Origin: Coriolopsis trogii
Lineage: Eukaryota; Basidiomycota; Agaricomycetes; Polyporales; Polyporaceae
Reading direction: 5' to 3'
Assembly: GCA_020543525.1 (NCBI GenBank)
Contig: JAHYIO010000011.1
Location: 186,001 to 250,000 of the forward strand
Length of the DNA: 64,000 bases
The position numbers and the translations under genes are program-made. Below the pieces are notes generated by a model that searched no databases, was not told the origin of the DNA, and saw nothing but the letters and a program-made list of their open reading frames with translations. This document shows, piece by piece, positions 10,604 through 22,015 of this stretch (within the stretch, counting starts at the first letter, position 1; every line of letters starts with the position of its first letter).

Positions 10604-11619
10604 TCACCGGCTCAGTGACACGCTAAAGCTCGTGGTGAGCAAGCTCGCACTGCCCGTGAACGGCTCCGTGCCCGCCTGAATCGCCTGTACATACTGTCCA
10701 CCAAACGCGTCAGCCCCGACTCGGGAGTGCCCGTAAATGGACCATGGGCAGTACGACTCACCTGAGAGGCAGACACCCCCTGGCTGCTGACGATGTAGTC
10801 AAAGAACTCCTTCAGGTCCGCGCTGAAGTCCGTGATGTCCCCGCTCGTGCTTACGAACGAGAGCACCTGCCAGTTCGAGTTCGGGCCCTTCCAGAGGTCC
10901 CACGTGTGGCCCGCGACCGACACGCCCGAGAGGATCTTCGAGCCGACGGGTTGGATCCTATGGATGACACAATCCGCTCTCAGCGACACGGCAGAAAGCC
11001 AACGGTTTGGGGAAGACGCACCCGCCGAGGCCAGAGAGCCAGATCATGATCTCGTACGACGACGCGGCTGACGCGGGGTCGCCGGAGGGCGAGTTGCCCG
11101 TCCAGATGTCGTAAGAGACGTCGGCGCGGATGGGATTCGACTTGCTCTCGTACTGCCACTGCCAGACCGTCGGCGCCGACTTGACAGCCGAGAGCTGCCA
11201 ACCGTACGATGTCAGCGCAAACACAGGCTGTGGGGAGGGAAGGGGGGAAGGAGGGAGGAGCGATGACACACCTGGACGCCCTTGGCCGAGTTGGAGAGCA
11301 GGTTCGCGTAGCTCTTCACGCTATTCTCGCCGTTCTGCCACGTCCACTGCGTGCGCCACGAGACGCTGTTACCGTTCGTGCTGATCAGCGTCGAGTTCTG
11401 GTTCCCCACACCCGCGCCTGAGCGGCATCAACACAATCAGTTCCAGCAGACCAATATATGGGTGTCATGGGGAGTATGGACATGCGACGCACTTATGCCC
11501 CAGAGGTTCTGGCAGAGCGTGTATGCGCCGGCGGGCGCACAGTCGAATTGGCCGGTGAGCGTTTGGGCAGTCGCTGTAGCAGCGACGGCGACGACGGCGA
11601 AGAGAGCAGAGAATTGCAT
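10604..11619 (-). CDS. Secreted GH12 endoglucanase / xyloglucanase-type
   Basis: Five exons: 11493-11619, 11272-11417, 11022-11227, 10762-10957 and 10604-10693; 254 residues. A signal peptide (MQFSALFAVVAVAATATAQ) precedes the GH12 hallmark start, with CAPAGAYTLCQNLWG. GH12 enzymes cut beta-1,4-glucan in cellulose or xyloglucan with two glutamates. Here these are E150 in SYEIMIWLSGLGG (nucleophile) and E235 in QAGTEPFTGSASL (acid/base); both are present. The length is normal for a single-domain fungal GH12, with no carbohydrate-binding module. All introns (44-75 bases) have GT-AG ends and keep the frame. A TATA box lies about 55 bases upstream. The protein should act outside the cell in plant-wall breakdown. 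It has no Ser/Thr tail, unlike its paralogue at 17.8 kb. Confidence 0.93.
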
Positions 11620-11672
11620 CTTGCGAGTTTACTCGATGTGTGTTGTGTCCTCTGCCCCACTCTCCGCCTCTC

Positions 11673-11679
11673 TTTTATA
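11673..11679 (-). promoter_or_regulatory. TATA box of GH12 gene 1
   Basis: TATAAAA on the minus strand, about 54 bases upstream of the start codon at 11619. Position and sequence fit a strongly expressed secreted-enzyme promoter. Confidence 0.6.
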
Positions 11680-12332
11680 CAGCCACGGAGCGAACGCGAG
11701 ATCGAACTCCGCGCACGCAAGGCCAGAATACGCGATGGGGATGCTCGTCGGATAAAGCATGCCCTTGTGCGCACCACGCTTCGGTGTTATCCCATGGGAC
11801 GCTTCACATGATAGAGCGTTGCGACCATCAAGCATACCGTCGATAGGCGTTTTTGGCATGAACAAGCTCAGGCGGGCACCTGCTTCTTGTTGACGAAGTG
11901 GAGTACGGGGGTAGAGGCGGGGTGTCGGACCCGACGTTGAGCCGAGCCCTACCCGTGACTATGGGCCAGCGGGTTTCGCCACAGAGAGCTGTCGAGAGAA
12001 TGTTCGTAGTAGTGCCTCCTGTAGATAGAGGCAAGCGCAGAGAGTCAGAGACGGCCAGTGTTACGGATGTACGCACGTGCATATCGAGACCACATAACGA
12101 TTCCGTGTTTCATAGACACATCTGTCGATGCGATGGTCACAACACCACAGCTCGCACGCCATCCCGTCCAACCAAAGATGATAAATAACCAGAAAGCCGA
12201 GGGTACAAGGCGAAGTGTACTGCCGAAGCTGCCCTGGGATGGCGGAGAACAGACTTACGTGCCGGATACCCAACCTTTCCCCAACAACCAGTCGCGACTG
12301 TGAAACCCAACATATGACGATGACGCAATGTA
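11680..12332. other. Intergenic, between GH12 promoter and GLO3 3' end
   Basis: No coding signal stands out. Both neighbouring genes are on the minus strand, so this holds the GH12 upstream control region and the GLO3 terminator. Confidence 0.5.
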
Positions 12333-14026
12333 CTACCGCTCGGACATTTGCGCGAGGTAGTCGGAGAGCTGCAACACAGGTCTGTTGGGCCCCCGGTATG
12401 GAATTAGAAGCGGGTGGTCACATACCTTGAGAGCGCCTTGACGGATGCTTTCGCCGACGTTCTGCACGTCGGGGTTCGCGAGCACCTTGGAAATCGCGTC
12501 TTTCGCCGCCAACTCCAGCCCAGCCAACGTCCCGTCGCCCAGTAGCCCGCCATCCTGCCCGTGACCGGCGCCACCCATCTCCTCCTCTTCTTCCCTGCCA
12601 AAGTACTGGTTCGACGAGATCGACTGCGCGCCCTGGAACGACTGCAGCCGCGTCTGCGCCTCCGCAATCGCGTTCGGGTCGTACGAGTTCCGCCCAAAGT
12701 ACATGTCCGACGAGATCGCCTTCTGGTTCCCGAACTTCTCGCGCGCGAACGTGGGTGCGTCCTCCGAGGCTGCTGCGCTAGTGGTCGGAAGACAACTCAG
12801 TGCACGGTCTTGCAGAGCACGAAGAAACGACAATCTCACCTCGTCGATGCTGCCGCCGCAGCCGGGACTGCTCCGAATCCAAGACGCTTCATGCCCATCC
12901 CCAGCCGCTCCATGTCCTGTGCGTTCCCCTTCGGGGCGGCGGGAGCAGCAGCGACGGGCGCAGACTTTGTCACAGGCGACTTGGCCTTTGTCGCGGCAGC
13001 CTGCTCTGCAGCAGCAGCCCGTGCACGAGCGTCCTCCTCAGCCTTTTCCCGCTCGCGATCGTACCCAAGCTGGCGTATACGCTCCGCTTCCTCGGCTGCC
13101 TTCCGCTCTGCCTCTGCAAAGTCGACAGGAGCCGCCTTCTTCGCACCCAGGCCGCCGAGCTTGGACTTTTTGGGAGCCGCAGAGGCCGCGTTGGCGACAG
13201 AGGGGGTGGAGGAGTTGAGTCGAGATGCTCCGAGCGTGGAAGCTGGTCTTGAGGCAGTAGTTGTGGTAGAGTTCGACCGGAGCGAGGCGGAGCTAACTGT
13301 ACGAGGGCCCGTGTTGACGCTGACAGAGCGGCCGATGACGGGCGGTGCGGAGGGCTTCGAAGAGGTGATGGGGGATTTGGGGGTCGCAGGCTTGTCCCAG
13401 GACGAGAAGAAGTCGTCGTCGTCTGCGGCTTGTGCAGCAGGGGCGGGGGCGGCCTCAACCCCGTCAACGACAATCTTGTCGGGAAATCTGTAGCCATTTG
13501 CTGGCATCGATGTATGCGCTAGACAGAGTAGAAACGTACCTCGTAGCATCCTCCTTCACTCGCCGCGCAAGTTCCTCCTTGTAAAGCTCCGCGACTCGGC
13601 TCGAATACTTTTTCTTCGTGTCCGAGTCCTGGAGGAGGGCTGCGCCGCCGTGCTTGGTAAAAAAGTCGGTGGCGGAGGTGTTTCCGCCGACCTTCATGGT
13701 TCGGAGCTGGTTGAGCTGCCAGCTGTCTAGGTTTGTCGACCTTGCGAGGAGATGAGACTCTGCCTGTCATTTGCCCAAACGAACACTCACCGGACAAAGC
13801 TGATGTGTACACCCATGTTGCGGTGCACGCTCGAGCAGTCGAGACAGATATACACACCAAACGTCACGCTCGACCATGTCGGATTACGAGCCTGACAATC
13901 GAAACACATCTGTCTCGGCACGGTTAGTCAAGCTCGCGAATATTGTCGACGACGTACCTTGTTGCCCTTTTGCGCCTTGAGGACCTTGAACACCTGTTCT
14001 GTCTCTGCCTTTGTTGGATCGGCCAT
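12333..14026 (-). CDS. GLO3: ADP-ribosylation factor GTPase-activating protein, Glo3 / ARFGAP2-3 type
   Basis: Six exons: 13958-14026, 13791-13909, 13540-13740, 12840-13487, 12426-12777, 12333-12368; 474 residues. The N-terminal ArfGAP domain has the zinc finger C25-x2-C28-x16-C45-x2-C48, then [12 protein letters not shown] with R53 as the catalytic arginine finger. The middle is a long Ala/Ser/Lys-rich, partly coiled region. The C-terminus has two copies of the Glo3-type motif, ISSDMYFGR and [10 protein letters not shown], which separates this group from Age2/ARFGAP1 proteins. It should stimulate GTP hydrolysis on Arf1 and work in COPI-coated vesicle transport between Golgi and ER. The start codon gives [18 protein letters not shown], as expected. 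Introns are 48-62 bases and all keep the frame. Confidence 0.93.
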
Positions 14027-14499
14027 GTTTGACTGAGATTGGACGAGACGAGGATGGAGGAGATGGCGGATGCTGGTTGAAGGCGGGATCCCGACATGCT
14101 CGCGGGGCCACGTGGGACTCTCTTTCCGGAGCGTCCTCGCCAGCGCTTGGTTGACGCTCCTTGACTTTGAACCACAACCATGACCAACGTTTGCTACACA
14201 TTCTTGTATCTTGATCCTGACTGGGATCGCGACCCTTTTTTTGTTATACGCTCTATGATGATAGATTCTTCCGAGTATTGTGGGATCAGCTCCTAGAAAG
14301 ACAGGAGGCTCTCAGGAACCACATCGTCAAAGTACCAGTTGCCTTCTACGCTGTATGTCCATCATCGCCGTTGGCTCCGAGCCGCTCTTCTCATGTTCTC
14401 TAGCCTCTCGATCTGCCCCTTGTACCACCGCAGACTTTCGTCGAGCGTGGTCATGAATGGCTTCGGCAGCATCGTGATGACGAGGACAGGATAATCACA

Positions 14500-15634
14500 A
14501 TGTCCATCAGCTCAACGAACTCTTCCCTGGTGGGCAACCTCGCGACAACCTGCATTTCGTCATCGCCAGCAAAGCAGGTGCGTCCTCATGGAGACGTCCC
14601 TATGTATTTGTCTGCAACACGACTGATCACGCCTCCCAGCTCTCACCGCTTCGAGAGACAGTGAGTACTTTCCTGATTTGCGTGACAACGCGCGCTGAGT
14701 ATACCTGTCAAGTCGCGAAGACATTGCTCAGCCTACGAACGGGTGGCTCCTTCGGCGGCTGCGAAGGCATCGATGCAGCGAGACATTCAGGACCCGAAGA
14801 ACCCTAACGCAGTGTGCAATTGGCGTCCCTGCGCGCTGCAGCCGCCTCCTATTGCGCCCTATTTCCCGGCGTTTGCCACATTCGCCCGCGATCTAGACAA
14901 TCGTGAAGCGGTACTCACGCCTCACGATCTCGCTAGCGCATTCAAAGTGGTCGTTGCCGCTCTCGGGCTTTACGAGACTGGGAGGGGTCGAAGCATGGCC
15001 CTTCGGTCAACTGCATTGTATCCTCGCGAAGGGGTTTCAATGGATGCTCCGTCTCTGTTGACACCCCCAACCATTCGTGCAGACCTTCTGCTCGAGACCT
15101 ACTGCTCGGTAGTGAACTTGGCGGTGCCATACGAATTCACGGAAGTCAAGAACGAAATCGTAGCGATGCACTTGCGCAGACGGAGCGTGATTACGCCACG
15201 ACGTTTACTAGCTCGCCGCAGGTGAGGTTCCTCCGAGCATTCTATCACCTGAACCGGAAGCGACATCATATGCATAGGCCCGACCCCTCCGGGACGCTTC
15301 CTGCTGCCCCGTTATCCTTATCGGGATTTGCGGGCCGTACATCATTGTTGCGGGCGCTGTCTTTGCGCACGTCCTCATTGCACAGCGCCTCAGCGGGTAC
15401 ATCTTTCTCGGGTCGCAGGGGAACGAAATGATGGAGGACACAGTGAAGCGTGTGGCGCGTATGCTATGTGCGCTGAAGAACGTGAGAGAAGCCCTCCAGA
15501 CGTACTACGCGGAGCTGCAGCCCAAGGACGGAGGTCCAGCGTGTGGCCAAACGGCGCAAAGGGAACGATGCGTTGTCCCTAGTCGACCTACCGCCTCCGT
15601 TCATCTGCCCTATCCGCAAGTTGGATCCGAATGA
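14500..15634 (+). pseudogene. Decayed hypothetical gene of unknown family
   Basis: Possible exons at 14500-14577 (starting MSISSTNSSLVGN), 14640-14660 and 14713-about 15190 join in frame. Further on, frame 2 from about 15302 to 15634 reads a well-composed peptide including GPYIIVAGAVFAHVLIAQRL and NEMMEDTVKRVARMLCALKN, which ends in an Ala/Leu-rich helix-like part. Between about 15190 and 15300 the frame has to change without a good intron, so I read this as a broken gene. The helical end resembles proteins common in mushroom genomes with no known function, from memory only. An unusual intron could still rescue it. Confidence 0.4.
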
Positions 15635-16206
15635 CATGGTGGCATGATTCATGACGGTCGTGATTTTGGCGCAGACGGCATTGGGCTTGTAACTTCGACA
15701 TGTGCACTATGCCTTGCTGTTCCTTGTGCACATGGTCGAGTCCTGTACGGCTTCGGACTCTCGACAGTACGACCGCACAGCTGTAACGCCCCACACCGAG
15801 TATCACGCCCGTCTTGAAGCTGGGCTACTTGGAGATGGAGGTCAGTAGTGCGGAAAATGCGCATGTGGCATTGTGTCGAAGCAGAGTGTTTCAACGCTCA
15901 GGCGAAGGCTCCAGCACGGAATGTGTACAGTAGGTGAGTTTCAAGCTCAAGGCCACGGGTGTTCGTGCTAATGCGGAGACCCGTCGCCCTCACGCACACA
16001 GGTTGTAGGTATTCATAGAGTGTTCTCATCCCAGCAGGTACAACATGTGAAACACTTTGCCATTGTGCCAGTTCATAATCCTGAGATAGCGTGGGTGCGT
16101 TTTGGTCCATTTGAAGCTTCCTGCTTTCTGCTTTATATTGGGTGAGGGCAGCCCATCTGCGCAGTTCCTCCCTTGCCTGCACCCATCCGGGCCCCAGACG
16201 GCCATA
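15635..16206. other. Intergenic, no gene seen
   Basis: Only short overlapping shadow frames occur. It should contain the promoter of the metallo-hydrolase that starts at 16207. Confidence 0.5.
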
Positions 16207-17156
16207 ATGTCGAGCTTCACGCTGCCCGAGCCCAGAGAAGCTCAGCCCTACATGGAGGTGTCCGCTCTGGAGGCGGGCAATCTTCAGCTCATTCTCACCA
16301 AGTTCCTCACAGGTGCTCGACCTGGAGAATCCACCTTCTGTCCGTCACTCGCGTTCTCTCTCCGTCATTCTGTGACCAAGGCGCATCTCGTTTTCGACCT
16401 TGGCATCCGCAGAGACATGGATGTGCACCCCCCAGCAGTCCAGAAATCCATCGCAGGCAGGGTGATCGTTACTCCCCAGAGCGTGGACGAGAGCCTACAG
16501 AAGGGAGGAATTGACCCGGTCGACGTGAAGACGATCATTGTTAGCCATCTACATTATGACCAGTACGTCCGACTGATGCGTGTCCAACTCTCGCTGACGA
16601 TGGATGCAGCGTGGGCGACACCTCTGTATTTCCAAACGCCACTTTCATTATGGGCGGCGACGCGGAGGAGTTCCTCCGACAACATGTCTACCCCATGAAC
16701 CCCGCATCGAACATCCTCCAGACCTCCGTCCCCGTCTCTCGTAGCCGCTTCCTCAACTCCGAGTTCTCCGAGTCGATTGGACCCTTCCCACGCGCGTACG
16801 ACTATTTCGGGGACGGGAGCATGTACATCATCGACGCCGCCGGCCACCTCCCCGGGCATGTCAACATCCTGGCGCGCACGAACGCGACTGGGTCGTGGAT
16901 CTACCTTGCGGGCGACACCGCGCACGACATGCGGCTCCTCACGGGCGAGCGCGGTGTCGCGGACTTTGTGGACGAGTTGGGCCATAGGGTGTGTGCGCAT
17001 ACGGATAAGGAGAAGGCGGAGGCACATATCGCGCGCGTGAGGGAGCTGTTGGGGATGCCGAAGGTGCACGTCTTGCTCGCGCATGACTACATCTGGTACG
17101 AGGCGAACAAGGGAGGCGATGCGTTCTTGCCTGGTACTATACCTCCGAAGTCGTGA
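16207..17156 (+). CDS. Metallo-beta-lactamase-fold hydrolase
   Basis: Two exons, 16207-16562 and 16610-17156; 300 residues. Splicing at GACCA|GTACGT...GCAG|CGTGGG restores the metal-binding motif SHLHYDHVGD (HxHxDH). The other expected ligands follow: H in AAGHLPGHVNIL, D in YLAGDTAHD and H in VLLAHDYIWYE, so a two-metal active site looks complete. The fold covers lactonases, glyoxalases and related hydrolases. The arrangement with a short loop after the first motif is like the lactonase-type enzymes, but the substrate cannot be read from the sequence. There is no signal peptide, so it is probably cytosolic. It is followed on the same strand by GH12 gene 2. Confidence 0.87.
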
Positions 17157-17842
17157 CCTATATAGGGTTGTATCGCATGCACATACATATATGATACAGC
17201 AGCCTCCAGTAGCTTTCACTGTTCACTCGGCTAATTAGGGAGAACCGCTCGCCAGACAATGAATCAATGAGAAGCGCTAACATCCACTCGACTTGCATTT
17301 GTTCAACGCTGTGCATGAACCTCCGACCTTAGCTACCAACCGGGGTCATTCCAGGACAGCCACATATACGCTCGCATCGATCTCAAGTATCAGACAGTAC
17401 GCATTCCTGGTACGTCCTATGGAATTTACGCTATCTCCTGGATATCCCTGGTACATATGGCGTTGGCACATGTCGTCGACGTACGCGCTGTAAGTAAATT
17501 TTTGCTCGCACGTCGCGTTTCACGTAGCAGGACACACTCGTCCACAACCATATCCTCATCGAGCGGAACATTCGGACAACCAACCTTCGTTGCAAAGGCG
17601 CGAGGTAGGTGTGTTTCCCCGCGCTCGACTTGGTCGTCTTGCAGCTGCCTCGTGGCCGACGTCGGAATCGTACTGTACAAAACGGCTTCCTCACCCCGTG
17701 TACACGGATCACAGACCTTCAACTCACCCTCACCCTCTCTCTGTCTCCGTCCAGTTTTCTGGCAGCGCGGTGGGATACAGTAGTATCCTCTCGACAACAC
17801 ACTCGGCCTTCTCGCCACTGCTATTTATCAGCCTCTTATATC
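17157..17842. other. Upstream region of GH12 gene 2
   Basis: No gene seen. The stretch just before the GH12 start is pyrimidine-rich (repeated CCTCACCCTC/CTCTCTCTG words around 17720-17760), which is typical of fungal core promoters. Confidence 0.45.
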
Positions 17843-19334
17843 ATGCGCATCTCGCCGGGCATCTCCTCCCTGTCGGCGGAGCTGGTCATCTTTATCCTGC
17901 TTGTGGCGCAAGGGAGTGGCGTGGTTGGGCAAACTCTAGACGGACCGAACGACTGTACGCAGGCGGGAGCGTACACCCTGTGCCAGAACCTATGGGGCGC
18001 AGGTGAGTTCTCAATACCTTCATACCTCGTCAGGACCGCACACCAACCCTCGGCCGCGTGAACAGACACTGGCGTCGGCTCTCAGAGCACGACCCTCCTC
18101 TCTGCGAACGGGAACTCCGTGTCTTGGCAGACAAAGTACACATGGCAGAACAGTCCCAACAACGTCAAGAGCTGTGAGTAGCCCTATCTTCCGTGCCTCC
18201 TGGCGCCAGTCTCATTCAAGTCCACTCCCCTCGCAAGACCCCAACGTGGGCCACAACACAGCCAAGGGCATGCAGCTGCAAGACATCGTCTCTGCTCCGA
18301 CGAGCTGGCAGTGGAGGTACCAGTCGGCGTCCGACGATCTGAGGGCGGATGTCTCGTGAGTACCACTACCAGGTGGTGGGTATGCACACCTCACAGGCGT
18401 GATCGCTGACTGTATGCGCCAAGATATGACATCTGGACCGGGGTACCCAAATCCGGACCAGTAGCGTCCTCCGCGTCCTCGTACGAAATGTGAGATCCGT
18501 TCTTCGTTCCCTCTTGCATACACTCATGTTGACACTCGTAGCATGATCTGGCTCTCCAATCGTGGCGGGTAAGTGAAGACAGATGCCCTATCTAGCTAGC
18601 ACTCGCTTGTGCATGCTCATACACGCCCGCGTATAGTGTTGGCGGCATCGGAAACACTGTCGCCCCCAACATTCAGGTCGGGGGACACAAATGGAACCTG
18701 AAGTACGGCGCGAACGCGAACTGGAACGTCTTCTCCTTCATCACCGCTGAGGGCGACATCACCGACTTCAACGCAGACCTCAACGACTTCTTCCGTACGT
18801 ATCGACCATTTCTCTCCGTGATCTCCGGACTCCGCCTCATGAGCCAATGGCGAACCACTCACTCGCGCGTGCACTCGCTCAGAATACCTCATCAACCAGC
18901 AGGGCGTCGCCAAGACGCAGTACCTGCAGGCAATCCAGATTGGCACCGAGCCGTTCACAGGCAGCGCCGACCTCCTTATCACCAACTTCAGCGTGGACGT
19001 CTCGACCGAGCAAGACTCCTCTTCCACCGCCGACCCCCCATCTCCTGCAACGACCAGCGCGACCTTGGCGAGCTCTCATCACTCCCAGCCCACATCCACG
19101 GGCGAGGGTGAAGGCAGCGCTACTGGGTCTCACGCTCAGACACCGACGCAGACGGAAGGGCAGACGCAGAGGAGCAGCAGCACAGCGAGCGCCACGATCC
19201 CGTCGCAGACAATTGGTCTGAGCGCGGGTTCCGGGTCGGGCAACGCACAGTGCAAGCTTACCGCGAAGCGGGGCACGTTGTTGAGGCGCAAGAACGCGAG
19301 CATGTTGAGACGCCTATTCCCCTCGTCGAAATGA
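17843..19334 (+). CDS. Secreted GH12 endoglucanase with Ser/Thr-rich C-terminal tail
   Basis: Seven exons: 17843-18002, 18066-18173, 18238-18355, 18424-18489, 18542-18568, 18637-18794, 18883-19334; 362 residues. A hydrophobic N-terminus of about 30 residues acts as signal peptide or anchor, then DCTQAGAYTLCQNLWG opens the GH12 domain. Catalytic glutamates are E150 (SYEIMIWLSNRGG) and E235 (QIGTEPFTGSADL), at the same positions as in the gene at 10.6 kb. After about residue 248 comes a tail of about 115 residues, very rich in Ser, Thr, Gln and Pro, ending in a basic patch GTLLRRKNASMLRR. It is not a cellulose-binding module and lacks a GPI-type hydrophobic end. It is probably heavily O-glycosylated. 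The gene has two more introns than its paralogue. Its 3' part has been copied in reverse to 9.4-10.3 kb. Confidence 0.92.
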
Positions 19335-19543
19335 TCGCACACACATGACTGGGGTGCAGGAGAGGGGAGGATGGAGGATGGAGGCGCGGGAGCTGGTTTT
19401 CTGCGCTCTCCGGTTCCGGTTCAGGCTTGGGGTTATACTGATCATGTTGTCGTCGCTTTTGTTATCGCCGCTGTCTGTCTGTTAGATTCATACATTAGAG
19501 CGTCTCGCGCGTCGAGAGGGAACCTCGTCTCGCGACGGCCGAC

Positions 19544-20073
19544 TCAGTTCGCAACCTGAGCCAGGTCCATCTTCATCCGCACATACTCGATCTCGCTCTT
19601 ATAGAACACATCCCCGAACCGCTCCATCGCCCTCCGCTCGTACCACCCCGCCGCGCTCGTCCGCGCGTCGCACCAGATCACCCGACACTTCATCTCCCTC
19701 GCCGCAGCATCGAACACATACCGCAACAGCGCGGTCCCGATCCCTTTCCCTTGGTGTGCCGGGTCGCAGGCGAACTTGCGGAAACGCGCGGCCGGGCTGG
19801 CGCTGAACCCAGGAGGGGACGAGGCAGGAAGCGGGTCAACGAAGACGGAGATGACGGCCACGGGAGTGTCCGAGTGTGGCAGGAAGGCTCCGTAGTGGAA
19901 CCCGGAGGCGTCTTCGGGGAGGAGGACGTGCGAGATGGGATGGTCGGGCCAGAGGACAGAGTGGCGGAGCGGGATGGTGTCTTCAGCGTCGATGCGGCGG
20001 ATGTCTGCGTGGGAGGATCAGCCGTTGTGAGGTATGAGGATAACCATGCTGTTCTTGGCTTACCCATTGTCAT
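19544..20073 (-). CDS. GNAT-family N-acetyltransferase
   Basis: Two exons, 20064-20073 and 19544-20004; 156 residues. The first exon encodes only MTM plus one base; splicing gives MTMDIRRIDAEDT, a usual GNAT beginning. The acetyl-CoA-binding motif A is RKFACDPAHQGKGIGTALLR, with the Q-x-x-G-x-G loop. It is followed by VIWCDARTSAAGWYERRAME and GDVFYKSEIEYVRM, the typical last strands of small acetyltransferases. The substrate is unknown. There is no targeting signal, so a cytosolic or nuclear location is likely. It lies on the opposite strand to, and ends 209 bases from, the end of GH12 gene 2. Confidence 0.85.
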
Positions 20074-20287
20074 ACTGGCATGCGTGATGGTGGTGGTTCA
20101 CAAAGGAGGCCTGGTGACGATCCATGTCTTCAGTGAGCGTCTATCGGATGTACTTACATGAGTGACTCGATCTACTAGTGCAGCAATCAGGTAGGGTTGT
20201 GAGAGAGCTCGTGTCCAAGAGCGGGGTACGAAAGCCACAGCACCGTGACGATGCGATATGATGCATAAGGTCCCTATAAATACAGTG

Positions 20288-21153
20288 TCACTTCAAGAGT
20301 TCTTCGACGACACGGTCATCGTTTATGTTCGCGACGTTCGCCCCTCGATAATTGAGCCTCCTCAGCACATCGATCTTGAACACACCCAGAGGGACAGAGT
20401 GAGACGCGCACAGGAGGGATCGGATACGGACAGACGTACCACTTTCGCCCTTTCGAACCCGAGACTCTCGAACTGCGCCACATGCGCCCTATCCAGTCCT
20501 GCCATCGCGATCTCATCCCGTACACCACCCTTACCCGCTGGTGCCTTGCCGTCCTTCCCTGGGCCGCCGGCGTAGATCATGGTCCAATACCTCGCGGTGT
20601 CCTCGAAGCTGCTCTTGCTCGTCATGTAGTGTTTCGCAACCTCGGCGTCCTGCGGGTCTCGTGGCTCCGGAGAGCAGAGGAGGGATTGGAGGGAGATGAG
20701 AGTGGACTTGAGAGTGAGGACTGGGGACCAGGCGTCCTTGAGGATGTCGAGGCAGATGGCGCCAGACGCGGAGGAGACGTTAGGGTGGTAGACCTTCGTG
20801 ATGAACTTCATCTTTACGGGCTGGAAGGGGTAGTTGTCTGGGATGACGATGTCCTGGTATGCGACGTAGGGCACAGTGAGTGGACTGGCGATCTTGACTT
20901 GTGTGGCGTCGACTTACGACTTCAAATCGACCGCCCTCGTATGGGGTGTCCTCCGGTCCGTCGAAGGCCCCGATGAGATGAAAGGGATTGTCATCCACAA
21001 GGTCGATGGTCACTTTCGAGGATTTGTCGTTCTTGCAATCTTTGAATGTCACCGAGGGTATCGTTCTTCAGGAATCGGGCGCAATACTGTACGTGGGGCT
21101 TCAAGAGGCGCACCTGCGATCTCCTTGTTCACTCTCCGCAGGCGAGCATCCAT
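20288..21153 (-). CDS. UBC1: Ubiquitin-conjugating enzyme E2, UBC1/UBE2K type with UBA domain
   Basis: Four exons: 21114-21153, 20918-21039, 20440-20853, 20288-20374; 220 residues, close to yeast Ubc1. The UBC fold shows TPYEGGRFEV, the HPN motif in KVYHPNVSS and the active cysteine C88 in GAICLDILKDAWSP. A C-terminal UBA domain follows (DRAHVAQFESLGFERAKV, then VLRRLNYRGANVAN) and the end VVEELLK matches the family end. It should accept ubiquitin from E1 and build chains on substrates for the proteasome, in cytosol and nucleus. The acceptor at 21040 (TTCAAAG) was chosen because the alternative CAG acceptor upstream runs into a stop. Intron sizes are 64-74 bases. Confidence 0.93.
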
Positions 21154-22015
21154 GTCGTCTTCCCTATCGTAATCTTCGTCGAGTTGTTTAGTATTGATAC
21201 AGAAGTGACTGCGAGGACGAAGTAATGATACAAGGGGAGCACAGTGAGCTGAAGGGCGTCGTGGTCGAGATCGAGTATCATAGGCGCTCATGAGGCAGGG
21301 CGTTTCGTGCATCCCGCTTCTTGACATCAACCATTGTGTTTCCTTCCATTCTCTACGATTCGAGCTTGGTATGATCCCATTGTTATCGACGAACAATTGC
21401 ATCGGCTTGCGAGTGAGGTAGAGTCTGCAGGCCGATTATGCAAAAGAAAATCGTCTGCAGATTTAGCCAGAGAGGTGCGCGTATTCATGCACATGCCTTA
21501 TAGCAGCGACTTGAATGGGAGACAGGAAGGCTAAACATAGTCCGTGCAGAGTTCATGCCCGTGCCCCAGTCCTGGATGCAACCCAACACTTCCCGAGTCT
21601 TGCCAGCCTGAACACACGTACTGACACTCGTGCTCGGTCTCCAGTGTCTGCAAGGCGAGTCCATCCTACCCCGCAGTCTGGTTCGCTATCAAACCGACAT
21701 GGACCGGCCTTCCTGTGCGCGTGGGCGAAAAGAAGGAGTTCACAGACGCTATGGGATGTTGACGATGTCAAGTGATCCCACACTCCCAGCGCGCAACGAT
21801 ATAGGCTTTCCACATGATTGGTACTCCCATTCCATTGCGCCGACTTCTATGGCAGGAAAGGTACCGATGAATAATCAATCAACAGCTATATATCGAGGAC
21901 TCGCCTTCGAGAGAGGATTCGCCGCTTGCTTTTCTTCGTTCATCTCACAGTTCCGCCATTCGGGAGACTTACATCGCTCAGTTTAAGACGTCGATTCAGA
22001 CCAGCTATCCCAAAC
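21154..22015. other. Divergent promoter region, UBC1 / ThDP enzyme
   Basis: The 860 bases lie between two divergent genes. No coding region is supported; open frames at 21400-21990 overlap on both strands and lack splice partners. A TATATAT word occurs near 21889, about 125 bases before the ThDP enzyme start. Confidence 0.45.

Noticed and set aside
12561..13493. 310-codon plus-strand open frame
   Set aside because: It is the antisense shadow of the Ala/Ser-rich part of GLO3, whose exons, splice sites and motifs are convincing on the minus strand.
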